Program-made: the position numbers and the translations under genes
DNA from: an uncultured Dorea sp.
GTDB taxonomy: Bacteria > Bacillota > Clostridia > Lachnospirales > Lachnospiraceae
DNA length: 64,000 bases
NCBI GenBank assembly: GCA_910586965.1
Contig: CAJUMF010000004.1
Span: 85,129 to 149,128, forward strand
Direction of reading: 5' to 3'
Notes under the pieces: generated by a model
Databases searched by the model: none
What the model was told of the DNA's origin: nothing
The model's input: only the letters and a program-made list of their open reading frames with translations
In this document: piece after piece, positions 44,425 through 52,410 of the stretch
Position numbering within the stretch: position 1 is the stretch's first letter
Layout of the letters: each line of letters starts with the position of its first letter

Positions 44425-45819
44425 TTGGAGACACATGGAAAGAGAAGTAATTTTACGGGTTCGATCGGATTCGTACTGGCGGCTGCAGGAAGTGCGGTTG
44501 GATTGGGAAACATCTGGCGTTTTCCATATCTTGCGGCGAAGGGAGGAGGAGGCTTATTTATCTGCCTTTATATTATCCTGGCGCTGACTTTTGGCTTTGC
44601 GCTTCTGACGACGGAGATCGCGATTGGGAGAAAGACGGCGCAGGGACCTTTGACCGCTTATGGAAAGATCCACCCGAAGTGGCGGTTTATCGGCTTTTTT
44701 GCGTGGCTGGTGCCAATCATTATTTTGCCGTATTATTGTACCATCGGCGGATGGGTGTTAAAGTATTTTGCTGAGTTTGTGCTGGGCCATGGAACTGAGG
44801 CGGCGGCAGACGGATATTTTACCGGATATATTACAAGCCAGTGGGGACCGATCATCTGGATGATCCTCTTTCTTGCGGCAGTTGCTTTTGTTGTCTACAA
44901 CGGTGTAAATAAGGGGATTGAGAATTACAGTAAGGTGCTGATGCCGATTCTTTTCGTCCTTGTCATCGGAATCGCATTCTTTTCATTGACGCTTAGCCAT
45001 ACAGATGCAGACGGTGTCACAAGGACAGGTCTTGAGGGGCTTAAGGTCTACTTGATTCCTGATTTTACCGGTGTGACGGTGAAGAAATTTTTTGTCATAC
45101 TCATGGATGCTATGGGACAGCTCTTTTTCTCGATCAGTGTAGCGATGGGAATCATGGTTGCCTACGGTTCTTATGCGAAAAAGGATACGAACCTGATGAA
45201 ATCGATCAACCAGATTGAGTTCTTTGACACATTAGTAGCTTTGCTTGCAGGTATGATGATCATTCCGGCAGTATTTACTTTCATGGGGCTGGAGGGGATG
45301 TCAGCAGGTCCGGGGCTTATGTTTGTATCTCTGCCGAAGGTATTCCAGGCGATGGGTAAGGTCGGCGGATTTATCGGGATCTTGTTCTTTTTGATGGTAA
45401 TCTTTGCGGCAGTTACCTCTGCGGTATCTGTCATGGAGGCGATCGTGTCCAGTATTATGGATAAGTTCCATTATTCAAGAAGAAAGAGTACAACGATTGT
45501 AACGATTTATTCTTTGATCTTCGGATTGATCGTATGTCTTGGTTATAACAAGATCTACTTTGAGTTTGAGTTGCCGAACGGAACGGTCGGACAGGTGCTT
45601 GATATTATGGATTATCTCAGCAATAATATCTTTATGCCGTTAGTTGCCCTGTGTACGTGTATTCTGATCGGATGGGTGGCAAAACCGGAGACAGTGATCG
45701 ACGAGGTGACTATCGGAGGTTACAAGTTCGGAAGGAAAGGACTTTATATTGCCATGATCAGATATATTGCACCAGTCCTTTTGTTTGTGTTACTGATACA
45801 GTCCTTTGGGATTTTCTAA
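44425..45819 (+). CDS. Neurotransmitter:sodium symporter family transporter (second copy)
   Basis: 464 aa, TTG start after CAGGAGGT. LeuT-fold TM1 signature AAAGSAVGLGNIWRFPYLA and Na+-site region in LFFSISVAMGIMVAYGSY. About 11 or 12 helices. Its sequence differs clearly from the copy at 12805, so this is a paralogue from an old duplication. Substrate probably an amino acid. Confidence 0.9.
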   Translation: METHGKRSNFTGSIGFVLAAAGSAVGLGNIWRFPYLAAKGGGGLFICLYIILALTFGFALLTTEIAIGRKTAQGPLTAYGKIHPKWRFIGFFAWLVPIIILPYYCTIGGWVLKYFAEFVLGHGTEAAADGYFTGYITSQWGPIIWMILFLAAVAFVVYNGVNKGIENYSKVLMPILFVLVIGIAFFSLTLSHTDADGVTRTGLEGLKVYLIPDFTGVTVKKFFVILMDAMGQLFFSISVAMGIMVAYGSYAKKDTNLMKSINQIEFFDTLVALLAGMMIIPAVFTFMGLEGMSAGPGLMFVSLPKVFQAMGKVGGFIGILFFLMVIFAAVTSAVSVMEAIVSSIMDKFHYSRRKSTTIVTIYSLIFGLIVCLGYNKIYFEFELPNGTVGQVLDIMDYLSNNIFMPLVALCTCILIGWVAKPETVIDEVTIGGYKFGRKGLYIAMIRYIAPVLLFVLLIQSFGIF

Positions 45820-45837
45820 ATGGGAGATTAAAGAAGG

Positions 45838-45875
45838 AAGGCCGGATACGAGAAATGCTGTATTCGGCCTTTTGC
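45838..45875 (+). terminator. Terminator after the NSS gene
   Basis: AAGGCCGGATAC pairs with GTATTCGGCCTT (one mismatch), followed by TT. Confidence 0.72.
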
Positions 45876-45910
45876 GGTCTGTGTAAAAGAATTTACAAAT
45901 ATGTTGAGGA

Positions 45911-46648
45911 TCAGTAAGTGATTTCCTGCAGATACAATCCTTTAGGGTCACAGGGGGAGCTTGCAGGAAGTTCCCCGTCAAATATTTCGTCAATTTCATC
46001 GATGTGCCGCATCCCTAATCCGATTTCCAAAAGAGTTCCAATGATGATCCTTGCCATATTATGGAGAAAGTCATCAGCACTGATCATGATCTGCATCTCT
46101 TCACCGTCACCGTATATCTCAATTTCAAAGATTTTCCGCAGCGTAGATTTTGCTTTTTTCACAGTGGAAAAATTCTTGAAATCATGTACTCCGATGAATG
46201 AGAGAGAAGCCTCCTGCATGAGCCGTATGTCCGGGGTACGGAAGCAATGGTAAGTGTGCTTGCGATCGAATACACTGGGGACATCGGAGACAGTCATGCG
46301 GTAGACATAGGTTTTGGATGTGGCATTTAATTGAGCGTGAAAGCGCTCCGGCACCTCCCGAACATCCGTGATGGCAATATCCATGGGAAGATATCGATTC
46401 AGATAATGCTTGATGTCACGAACATCGGCAGGGTTATCCATCTTAAAGTTCGCAATCTGTGCGTAGGCATGGACGCCGACTTCTGTACGGCATCCGCAAT
46501 TGAATTCCTCTATCTCTTCGCCGGTCATCTTTTTTAAAACATCGCGGATCTTATTAGAGATCGTATTGCTTGATTCGTTCTTTCCCAGACGAGTCCAGCC
46601 CTGGTAACGGCTCCCGTCATATTCTATTGTAAGCTTTATGTTTCTCAT
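45911..46648 (-). CDS. truA: tRNA pseudouridine(38-40) synthase
   Basis: 245 aa from MRNIKLTIEYDGSRYQGW; AAGGAG lies upstream of this ATG on the minus strand, and the longer frame (nine extra codons) is rejected. The catalytic Asp is in the CGCRTEVGVHAYAQ segment region, with the TDVREVPERFHAQ and FLHNMARIIIGTLLEIG motifs of TruA. An expected catalytic RTD-type triplet reads RTE here. Confidence 0.9.
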   Translation of the reverse strand: MRNIKLTIEYDGSRYQGWTRLGKNESSNTISNKIRDVLKKMTGEEIEEFNCGCRTEVGVHAYAQIANFKMDNPADVRDIKHYLNRYLPMDIAITDVREVPERFHAQLNATSKTYVYRMTVSDVPSVFDRKHTYHCFRTPDIRLMQEASLSFIGVHDFKNFSTVKKAKSTLRKIFEIEIYGDGEEMQIMISADDFLHNMARIIIGTLLEIGLGMRHIDEIDEIFDGELPASSPCDPKGLYLQEITY

Positions 46649-46738
46649 ATATGTCTCCTTATCTATTTTAAGCAAATTAGCGTTTGAATAAGTATATCAA
46701 ATCTTAAAATAGAATAAAAGAGGGTTTTTCTCAAGTTT

Positions 46739-47017
46739 TTATCCTTTTTTCATATATGAGGTTACCATCTTTACCATGTTTTCCATCTGTTCTTGCTCTT
46801 CCTTTGGTTTTCCTTCCTTTAAGATGCTGATGATGAGGGATACCTCATCGGATGAAAACTGAATTCCTTTTTTGTTGGCATTTGTGATGAGCGCCATCAT
46901 GATCGGCGCCAGAGCTTTCCCGGACTTTCCTTCTGTCTGTTTAGCTGCCGCTTTGATCAGTTCGAGCTTTACAGGGTCAATATTTTTCATAGCCGGGTGG
47001 TTCAACCATTCATTCAT
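46739..47017 (-). CDS. Uncharacterised protein, 92 aa, coupled to the upstream 162-aa gene
   Basis: Start MNEWLNHPAMKNID at 47017 is set by AAAGGAGAG; the frame's 25 extra N-terminal codons lie in the upstream gene. Mostly helical, Lys/Glu-rich, repeated KEG/KKG near the end. The start codon overlaps the stop of the upstream gene (ATTATGAATGA). I do not recognise the family; the tight coupling suggests a joint function. Confidence 0.72.
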   Translation of the reverse strand: MNEWLNHPAMKNIDPVKLELIKAAAKQTEGKSGKALAPIMMALITNANKKGIQFSSDEVSLIISILKEGKPKEEQEQMENMVKMVTSYMKKG

Positions 47018-47498
47018 AATCTGTCTCTCCTTTCTGTGTGCCGGTATTTGCCGCGTCTGCTGCATTGCTGAAAATGTCATTGTACATATCAAACATGCTC
47101 TGCTGTTCCGGATCCATGATTCCTTTCAGAAAATCCAGGGGTGAGGAGCCGGAACCGGTGTTTTCATCAGACGCTACGTTTTGCGACTGCTGCATCTGCT
47201 GCATCATTTCCATCATATTCTTCATACCCTCCATTTGTTCCATCATTTCTTGTTCTTCCGGATTCATATAGGGTTTTAAGTCGCTCAGTATTGTATCCGG
47301 GGAGACATTTGTCCCGCCTCTGTCAAAGCCGTAGAAAATTTCCATCGTATTTTTGAGTTCAAAAAACTTAAGGAAGATAGCAAGGCTCCGCTGAGCAGGA
47401 GCGGGTATGTATGGAAGAAGAAGCTTTAGCGTATATAGGAACGGCGGTGTGACAAGTTCATCGAATGGGGTCATAGGTCTTGGAGGGAATTTTTCCAT
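47010..47498 (-). CDS. Uncharacterised protein, 162 aa, with Met/Gln-rich helix
   Basis: N-terminus FPPRPMTPFDELVTPPFLYTL followed by a proline-containing amphipathic segment and LAIFLKFFELKNTMEIFYGF; residues ~78-110 are a Met/Glu/Gln-rich helix (EEQEMMEQMEGMKNM), then a Ser/Gly linker. No signal peptide or membrane helix is clear, although the N-terminal half is moderately hydrophobic. Family not recognised. Upstream partner of the 92-aa gene; both lie between truA and a Cys-rich protein. Confidence 0.72.
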   Translation of the reverse strand: MEKFPPRPMTPFDELVTPPFLYTLKLLLPYIPAPAQRSLAIFLKFFELKNTMEIFYGFDRGGTNVSPDTILSDLKPYMNPEEQEMMEQMEGMKNMMEMMQQMQQSQNVASDENTGSGSSPLDFLKGIMDPEQQSMFDMYNDIFSNAADAANTGTQKGETDYE

Positions 47499-47558
47499 AG
47501 TGTCTCCTGCTTGGTAACGTTGTAAATATATATGAGATTACCGGAGGAAATATGCAGC

Positions 47559-47600
47559 AAAAAAGGGGACATCCCCCGGCAGTAACCCAAGGGAGTCCCC
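47559..47600 (-). terminator. Terminator of the Cys/Gly-rich gene
   Basis: On the minus strand GGGGAC...GTCCCC with inner CCC/GGG pairing, followed by six Ts; plus strand positions 47565-47600. Confidence 0.78.
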
Positions 47601-47638
47601 ATTTTTATCTTAAAGAGTAATTAATTTTGGAAATTGGA

Positions 47639-47881
47639 TTAGCATCCGCATCCATTGCCGCATCCGCCGCAGCAGAAGAGCAGAAGGATAATCCACAGAC
47701 AGCTATCGTTGCCGCATCCGCCGAACATGCTGCCGCCGTTGCCGCATCCGCCGCCGCAGCAGCAGAGAAGCAGGATGATCCACAGGCAGCTATTGTTGCC
47801 GAAACCATTGCCGCATCCGCATCCGCCATTACCATATCTTGCAGTATCCTCGCATCCGCATCCACAATTTAATTCGCTCAT
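47639..47881 (-). CDS. Small Cys/Gly-rich protein with a duplicated hydrophobic unit
   Basis: 80 aa, 17 Cys. Start MSELNCGCGCED has TGGAGG upstream on the minus strand. The unit GNNSCLWIILLLCCCGG (residues 28-44) recurs as GNDSCLWIILLLFCCGG (57-72). Alternating Gly/Cys with a hydrophobic core is like short clostridial YjcZ or HCB-type coat proteins, possibly spore-surface or cross-linked by disulfides (inference). Several other frames in the same stretch are open because of the repeats and are treated as shadows. Confidence 0.72.
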   Translation of the reverse strand: MSELNCGCGCEDTARYGNGGCGCGNGFGNNSCLWIILLLCCCGGGCGNGGSMFGGCGNDSCLWIILLLFCCGGCGNGCGC

Positions 47882-47955
47882 ACTAGAAATCCTCCATAAA
47901 GGTTATTTACAGTACATAATATGCGCAGAGTACAGATGTGTGAAAAGAAACAAAA

Positions 47956-48591
47956 CTAATATTTCAAAAGTTTTTTGACCGAACGTTGGTAATGGAGCGC
48001 CTTGTTCTGCATACGGAGCTTTTCAAGCCGGCCGAATTCGTGTTTTTGATATTCATCATACAAAGTAACTAAATATGTGGCTGTGTAATTACGGTTCTTA
48101 AACCATGTAAATAACAGCCAGTTCATAATATCGGGATGCCAGTAACGCTCAGGTATCTGGGACTCTCTCAGTACAAGAATATGCTTGATCGCCTGCATGG
48201 CAAGCTGGCCCAGCCGTGCTGTCTGATTCTTGATACGGTAAAGTTCGTCGCTTTCTGTAATGATATCATACAGATCGTTGGAAGCTTTCCAGTATGTAAC
48301 AAATACAGGTTCGCCGGTATCTGGTTCCGTGGCAGCTTCAGAAAGGTCAAATGTCTGCATGACGGCCTTCCTGCCGGCGATCTGCCGGTCGTAATCGGCA
48401 CGGCGCATAGGGTCTGACAAGATATTGTAAGCTTCAAGAATTGCCTGCATCTGTTCTGTAGTGTCTATTCCGTCCTTTAAGTTGGCGTCCGGATGGTACT
48501 TTTTTGCAAGTGCATTTTTCGCTGCTGTAATGTCCTCCAAAGAAGCTTTGGAGGAGACCCCTAATACTTCGTAATAATTCTGGTCCTCCAT
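47956..48591 (-). CDS. J-domain protein (DnaJ-type co-chaperone)
   Basis: 211 aa. N-terminal J domain (1-70) with HPD at 33-35 (KKYHPDANLKD), NYYEVLGVSSKASLED and ILSDPMRRADYDRQIAG. The remaining 140 residues are unique, without Gly/Phe or zinc-finger regions, and contain Trp-rich YWHPDIMNWLLFTWFKNRNY. GGGGAGG upstream. It would stimulate an Hsp70 for a specific client. Confidence 0.85.
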   Translation of the reverse strand: MEDQNYYEVLGVSSKASLEDITAAKNALAKKYHPDANLKDGIDTTEQMQAILEAYNILSDPMRRADYDRQIAGRKAVMQTFDLSEAATEPDTGEPVFVTYWKASNDLYDIITESDELYRIKNQTARLGQLAMQAIKHILVLRESQIPERYWHPDIMNWLLFTWFKNRNYTATYLVTLYDEYQKHEFGRLEKLRMQNKALHYQRSVKKLLKY

Positions 48592-48698
48592 ATGATCCTC
48601 CCCTTATTAATATATGGATATCGAACAAGTTTATCTTACGATATATTTCAGCAGAAATCAATCCTTTTTCTTTTTTTTGAGATGTAAAGAAAAAATAC

Positions 48699-48727
48699 TT
48701 GACATAGATTTGCTTTTGTTATAAGAT
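48699..48727 (+). promoter_or_regulatory. Promoter for the ylxM-ffh operon
   Basis: TTGACA (48699-48704) with TAAGAT at 48722-48727 (17-bp spacer) or TATAAG at 48720 (15 bp). Confidence 0.6.
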
Positions 48728-48743
48728 ATCACAGGTGAGTAAC

Positions 48744-49088
48744 ATGAATGAGATATTAAAACAGGCGTTGCTGTATGATTTTTACGGAGAGCTTTTGAAC
48801 AAGCATCAAAAAGAAATCTATGAACAGTTCATTCAGGAGGATCTGTCTTTGAGTGAGATCGCAAAGGAGGCTGGGATCAGCCGGCAGGGAGTGCATGACC
48901 TTGTCAGGCGCTGCAGTCAGGCGTTGCTGGGATATGAAGAGAAGCTTCATCTTGTAGAGCGTTTTATGTCAGTAAAAGATAAGGTAAAAGAGATGAACGG
49001 ACTGTTGGACAGATATGAAGAAAAAAGTGTGGCAGAGCTTGTGGAGGAGATCCGCAGGATATCTGATGAGATTATAGAGGAGCTATAG
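48744..49088 (+). CDS. ylxM: YlxM-type DNA-binding protein
   Basis: 114 aa from MNEILKQALL, five nt after AGGTGA; the in-frame GTG at 48735 overlaps that site. Helix-turn-helix LSLSEIAKEAGISRQGVHDLVRR of sigma-70 region 4 type. The YlxM family always sits beside ffh and is thought to take part in SRP control. Overlaps ffh within two bases. Confidence 0.9.
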   Translation: MNEILKQALLYDFYGELLNKHQKEIYEQFIQEDLSLSEIAKEAGISRQGVHDLVRRCSQALLGYEEKLHLVERFMSVKDKVKEMNGLLDRYEEKSVAELVEEIRRISDEIIEEL

Positions 49089-49089
49089 T

Positions 49090-50451
49090 ATGGCATTTGA
49101 CAGCTTGACCGAAAAACTTCAAAATGTATTTAAGAATTTAAGAAGCAAGGGACGTCTCACAGAAGAGGATGTAAAAGAAGCCTTAAAGGAGATCAAGAGG
49201 GCGCTGCTTGCGGCGGATGTCAGCTTTAAAGTCGTGAAGGACTTTATTAAGAATGTACAGGAGAGGGCTGTCGGGCAGGATGTGATGAACGGCCTGAATC
49301 CTGGTCAGATGGTGATAAAGATCGTGAATGAAGAGCTTATAAAGCTTATGGGCTCTGAGACGACAGAGATTAAGCTCCAGCCGGGAAGTGCCATTACAGT
49401 GATTCTTATGGCGGGTCTTCAGGGAGCCGGTAAGACGACTACCACCGCGAAGCTTGCGGGGAAATATAAGTTAAAAGGCAAGAAGCCGCTATTGGTGGCA
49501 TGTGATGTGTATCGTCCCGCAGCGATCAAGCAGTTACAGGTGAATGGTGAGAAGCAAGGCGTGGAAGTATTTGCGATGGGTGAGAACCATAAGCCCGCCA
49601 ATATTGCGAAAGCATCTTTAGAGCACGCGCAGAAGAACGGTAATAATATCGTTATCTTAGACACCGCAGGACGTCTTCACATTGATGAGGATATGATGGC
49701 AGAGCTTCAGGAGATCAAAGAGGCTGTAAAAGTCCATCAGACGATTCTTGTCATTGATGCCATGACCGGGCAAGATGCAGTGAATGTGGCAAAGGAATTC
49801 AATGAGAAGGTAGGAGTCGATGGTGTGATCGTCACGAAGCTTGACGGTGATACGAGAGGCGGTGCGGCACTTTCTGTAAAGGCAGTGACCGGCAAGCCAA
49901 TCCTTTATGCAGGTATGGGGGAAAAGCTCTCTGATCTGGAGCAATTTCATCCGGACCGTATGGCATCCAGAATCCTGGGCATGGGAGATGTGCTTACATT
50001 GATTGAAAAGGCAGAGGCCGAGATTGATGAAGAGAAAGCGAAAGAGATGTCCAGGAAGCTTAAGAAAGCCCAGTTTGACTTCGAAGATTACTTAGAGAGT
50101 ATCTCACAGATGAAGAAGATGGGTGGTCTTGGCAGCTTTATGAGTATGCTTCCGGGCATGGGCATGGGAGGCATCCCCGGTATGGGAAAGATGAAGGGGC
50201 TTGATGAGAATGAGACAGAGCAGGCGGAAAAGCGTATGGCGCGCATGGAAGCGATCATTTATTCAATGACGCCTGACGAGAGAAGGAATCCGGATCTTTT
50301 GAACCCGTCAAGAAAGCACAGGATTGCGAAAGGTGCAGGGGTAGACATCAGCGAGGTGAACCGCATGGTAAAGCAGTTCAATGAGATGAAGAAGCTTATG
50401 AAAGTGGTTGGAAAAGGCGGCAGGAAAGGGAAGTTCCGGATGCCTTTCTAG
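49090..50451 (+). CDS. ffh: Signal recognition particle protein Ffh
   Basis: 453 aa. NG domain with G1 GLQGAGKTTTTAKLA, G3 DTAGRLHIDEDM, G4 TKLDGDTRGG; M domain from about 300 with Met-rich GGLGSFMSMLPGMGMGGIPGMGKMKG. GTPase that targets membrane proteins with 4.5S RNA and FtsY. ylxM-ffh-rpsP gene order is standard. Confidence 0.97.
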   Translation: MAFDSLTEKLQNVFKNLRSKGRLTEEDVKEALKEIKRALLAADVSFKVVKDFIKNVQERAVGQDVMNGLNPGQMVIKIVNEELIKLMGSETTEIKLQPGSAITVILMAGLQGAGKTTTTAKLAGKYKLKGKKPLLVACDVYRPAAIKQLQVNGEKQGVEVFAMGENHKPANIAKASLEHAQKNGNNIVILDTAGRLHIDEDMMAELQEIKEAVKVHQTILVIDAMTGQDAVNVAKEFNEKVGVDGVIVTKLDGDTRGGAALSVKAVTGKPILYAGMGEKLSDLEQFHPDRMASRILGMGDVLTLIEKAEAEIDEEKAKEMSRKLKKAQFDFEDYLESISQMKKMGGLGSFMSMLPGMGMGGIPGMGKMKGLDENETEQAEKRMARMEAIIYSMTPDERRNPDLLNPSRKHRIAKGAGVDISEVNRMVKQFNEMKKLMKVVGKGGRKGKFRMPF

Positions 50452-50521
50452 TATGGTTATACCGCATGTAGAGTGCGTTATATACAATATATTTTTGTAA
50501 AATTCATGGAGGTGAAAGAAA

Positions 50522-50767
50522 ATGGCAGTAAAAATCAGATTAAGAAGAATGGGACAGAAAAAGGCTCCTTTCTATAGAATCATCGTAGCAGATTCCAGAT
50601 CACCAAGAGATGGCAAGTTTATCGATGAGATTGGAACCTATGACCCGAACTGTGAGCCGAGTGCTATTTCCGTAGATGAGGAGGCAGCAAAGAAGTGGCT
50701 TGGTACAGGTGCACAGCCGACAGAGACAGTCAGCAAGATCTTTAAGGCGGCAGGCATCGAAAAATAG
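50522..50767 (+). CDS. rpsP: 30S ribosomal protein S16
   Basis: 81 aa: MAVKIRLRRMGQKKAPFYRIIVADSRSPRDG matches S16. GGAGGTG precedes the ATG. Operon with ffh, khpA, rimM and trmD. Confidence 0.97.
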   Translation: MAVKIRLRRMGQKKAPFYRIIVADSRSPRDGKFIDEIGTYDPNCEPSAISVDEEAAKKWLGTGAQPTETVSKIFKAAGIEK

Positions 50768-50795
50768 GTAATATTATGCCCCGGAGGTATATAAT

Positions 50796-51026
50796 ATGAA
50801 AGAACTGGTAGAAGTAATTACAAAGGCTTTGGTTGATTCCCCGGAGGAAGTGGTTGTGACGGAGCGGGAGGATAAGAAGACTACTGTGTTAGAAGTCCGT
50901 GTAGCTGATTCTGATATGGGAAAAGTGATTGGAAAGCAGGGGCGTATTGCGAAAGCGATTCGTTCAGTTGTGAAGGCTGCTGCTGCAAAGGAAGATAAAA
51001 AAGTCGTTGTAGATATTATGGATTAA
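50796..51026 (+). CDS. khpA: KH domain RNA-binding protein KhpA
   Basis: 76 aa: MKELVEVITKALVDSPEEV, with the KH GXXG loop in VIGKQGRIAKAIRSVVKAAA. Binds RNA and in Firmicutes partners with KhpB in cell-wall or translation control. Between rpsP and rimM as in other Lachnospiraceae. GGAGGT precedes the ATG. Confidence 0.95.
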   Translation: MKELVEVITKALVDSPEEVVVTEREDKKTTVLEVRVADSDMGKVIGKQGRIAKAIRSVVKAAAAKEDKKVVVDIMD

Positions 51027-51043
51027 TAGGTTGATGATAATCG

Positions 51044-51073
51044 GAGACAGGTCAGATCAATACGACCTGTCTC
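51044..51073 (+). repeat. Perfect 10-bp hairpin in the operon before rimM
   Basis: GAGACAGGTC pairs with GACCTGTCTC across a 10-base loop. No T run follows, so it is not a strong terminator; it may mark an mRNA processing or stability site. Confidence 0.7.
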
Positions 51074-51111
51074 TCGTTCATCAGCGGAGAATAAGGAGAA
51101 GTAGTATAATT

Positions 51112-51621
51112 ATGGAAGAAATGCTGCAAGTAGGGGTGATTACCTCTACGCACGGTGTGCGGGGGGAAGTGAAGGTGTTTCCGACAACGGACGATCCGGC
51201 ACGCTTTAAAAAGGCGCAGAATCTGATACTTGATACAGGTAAGGAAAGTTTGACCCTGACAGTTCAGAGTGTAAAGTTTTTCAAACAGTTTGTCATTCTG
51301 AAATTTGAAGGGATTGATAATATAAATGATATTGAAAAGTATAAAAAGTGCCCGCTGCTTGTGAAGCGGGAAGATGCGGTCCCACTTGAGGAGGATGAAT
51401 ATTTTATTGCTGACTTGATCGGGCTTACAGCAGTGACAGAGGACGGTGAATTGCTTGGAACGCTGAAAGATGTGATAGAGACAGGTGCGAATGATGTTTA
51501 TGTGATTGACAGTGGGGAACACGGAGAGGTGCTTGTCCCGGCAATTAAAGAATGTATACGGTCGGTAGACATCGTCGCAGGCAGGATGACGGTTCATCTG
51601 ATGGAAGGACTTATATCTTAA
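51112..51621 (+). CDS. rimM: Ribosome maturation factor RimM
   Basis: 169 aa from MEEMLQVGVITSTHGVRGEVKV; AAGGAG fixes this start, and an upstream extension to 51031 is rejected. N-terminal RimM domain followed by the PRC-barrel (DEYFIADLIGLTAVTEDGELLG). Needed for 30S head assembly. The trmD reading frame begins 33 bp downstream. Confidence 0.95.
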   Translation: MEEMLQVGVITSTHGVRGEVKVFPTTDDPARFKKAQNLILDTGKESLTLTVQSVKFFKQFVILKFEGIDNINDIEKYKKCPLLVKREDAVPLEEDEYFIADLIGLTAVTEDGELLGTLKDVIETGANDVYVIDSGEHGEVLVPAIKECIRSVDIVAGRMTVHLMEGLIS

Positions 51622-51653
51622 AATATAAATATTTATTTTGGACGGTGGAGTAC

Positions 51654-52406
51654 ATGAAGTTTTATATTATGACCCTGTTCCCGGACATGGTTATGGGCGG
51701 GTTGAACACCAGTATTATAGGGCGGGCTGTCGGTAAAGGACTTTTGTCCGTAGAGGCGGTAAATATTCGGGATTATGCATTCAACAAGCATAATAGTGTG
51801 GATGATTATCCCTATGGAGGCGGTGCGGGGATGCTGATGCAGGCAGAGCCGGTTTATCAGTGTTATAAAGCCGTGGAAGAGAAGATGCGTTTCGGAAAGC
51901 CCCGGGTTGTCTACCTGTCACCCCAAGGACGTACGTTTTGTCAGTCTATGGCGGAAGAATTCGCCAAAGAGGAGGAACTGATCCTGCTTTGCGGACATTA
52001 TGAAGGGATTGATGAGCGTGTCCTTGAAGAGATCGTTACGGACTATGTATCTATCGGAGATTTTGTGCTGACAGGGGGGGAGCTTCCGGCGATGATGATG
52101 GTGGATGCAATCGCAAGGCTGGTGCCGGGAGTGCTCCACAACGATGTGTCGGCGGAATTTGAAAGTTTTCAGGATTATCTGTTAGAGTATCCGCAGTATT
52201 CGAGACCGGAGGTGTGGCATGAAAAGAAAGTGCCGGGAATACTTCTTTCCGGGCATCATGCCAATGTGGAAAAATGGCGGCGTGAGCAGTCTGTCATCCG
52301 CACTGCAAGGAATCGACCGGACCTTCTTGAAAAGGCGGCGCTTACGGAAGCAGAACGGATATTGGCAGAAAGTGTGATGGAAAAGAAGGAAGAGGACCGG
52401 AGGTGA
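51654..52406 (+). CDS. trmD: tRNA (guanine37-N1)-methyltransferase
   Basis: 250 aa from MKFYIMTLFPDMV; an earlier in-frame ATG at 51552 lies within rimM. SAM-binding SPOUT knot: YLSPQGRTFCQ, LLCGHYEGIDERV and IGDFVLTGGELPAMM are diagnostic. Methylates G37 next to the anticodon to prevent frameshifting. Its stop lies inside the ribosome site of the kinase gene that follows. Confidence 0.96.
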   Translation: MKFYIMTLFPDMVMGGLNTSIIGRAVGKGLLSVEAVNIRDYAFNKHNSVDDYPYGGGAGMLMQAEPVYQCYKAVEEKMRFGKPRVVYLSPQGRTFCQSMAEEFAKEEELILLCGHYEGIDERVLEEIVTDYVSIGDFVLTGGELPAMMMVDAIARLVPGVLHNDVSAEFESFQDYLLEYPQYSRPEVWHEKKVPGILLSGHHANVEKWRREQSVIRTARNRPDLLEKAALTEAERILAESVMEKKEEDRR

Positions 52407-52410
52407 TATG

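Noticed and set aside
47605..47872. Long open frames on both strands across the Cys/Gly-rich gene
   Set aside because: They arise from the GC-rich repeated units; only the minus-strand frame ending at 47639 has a ribosome site and a sensible composition.
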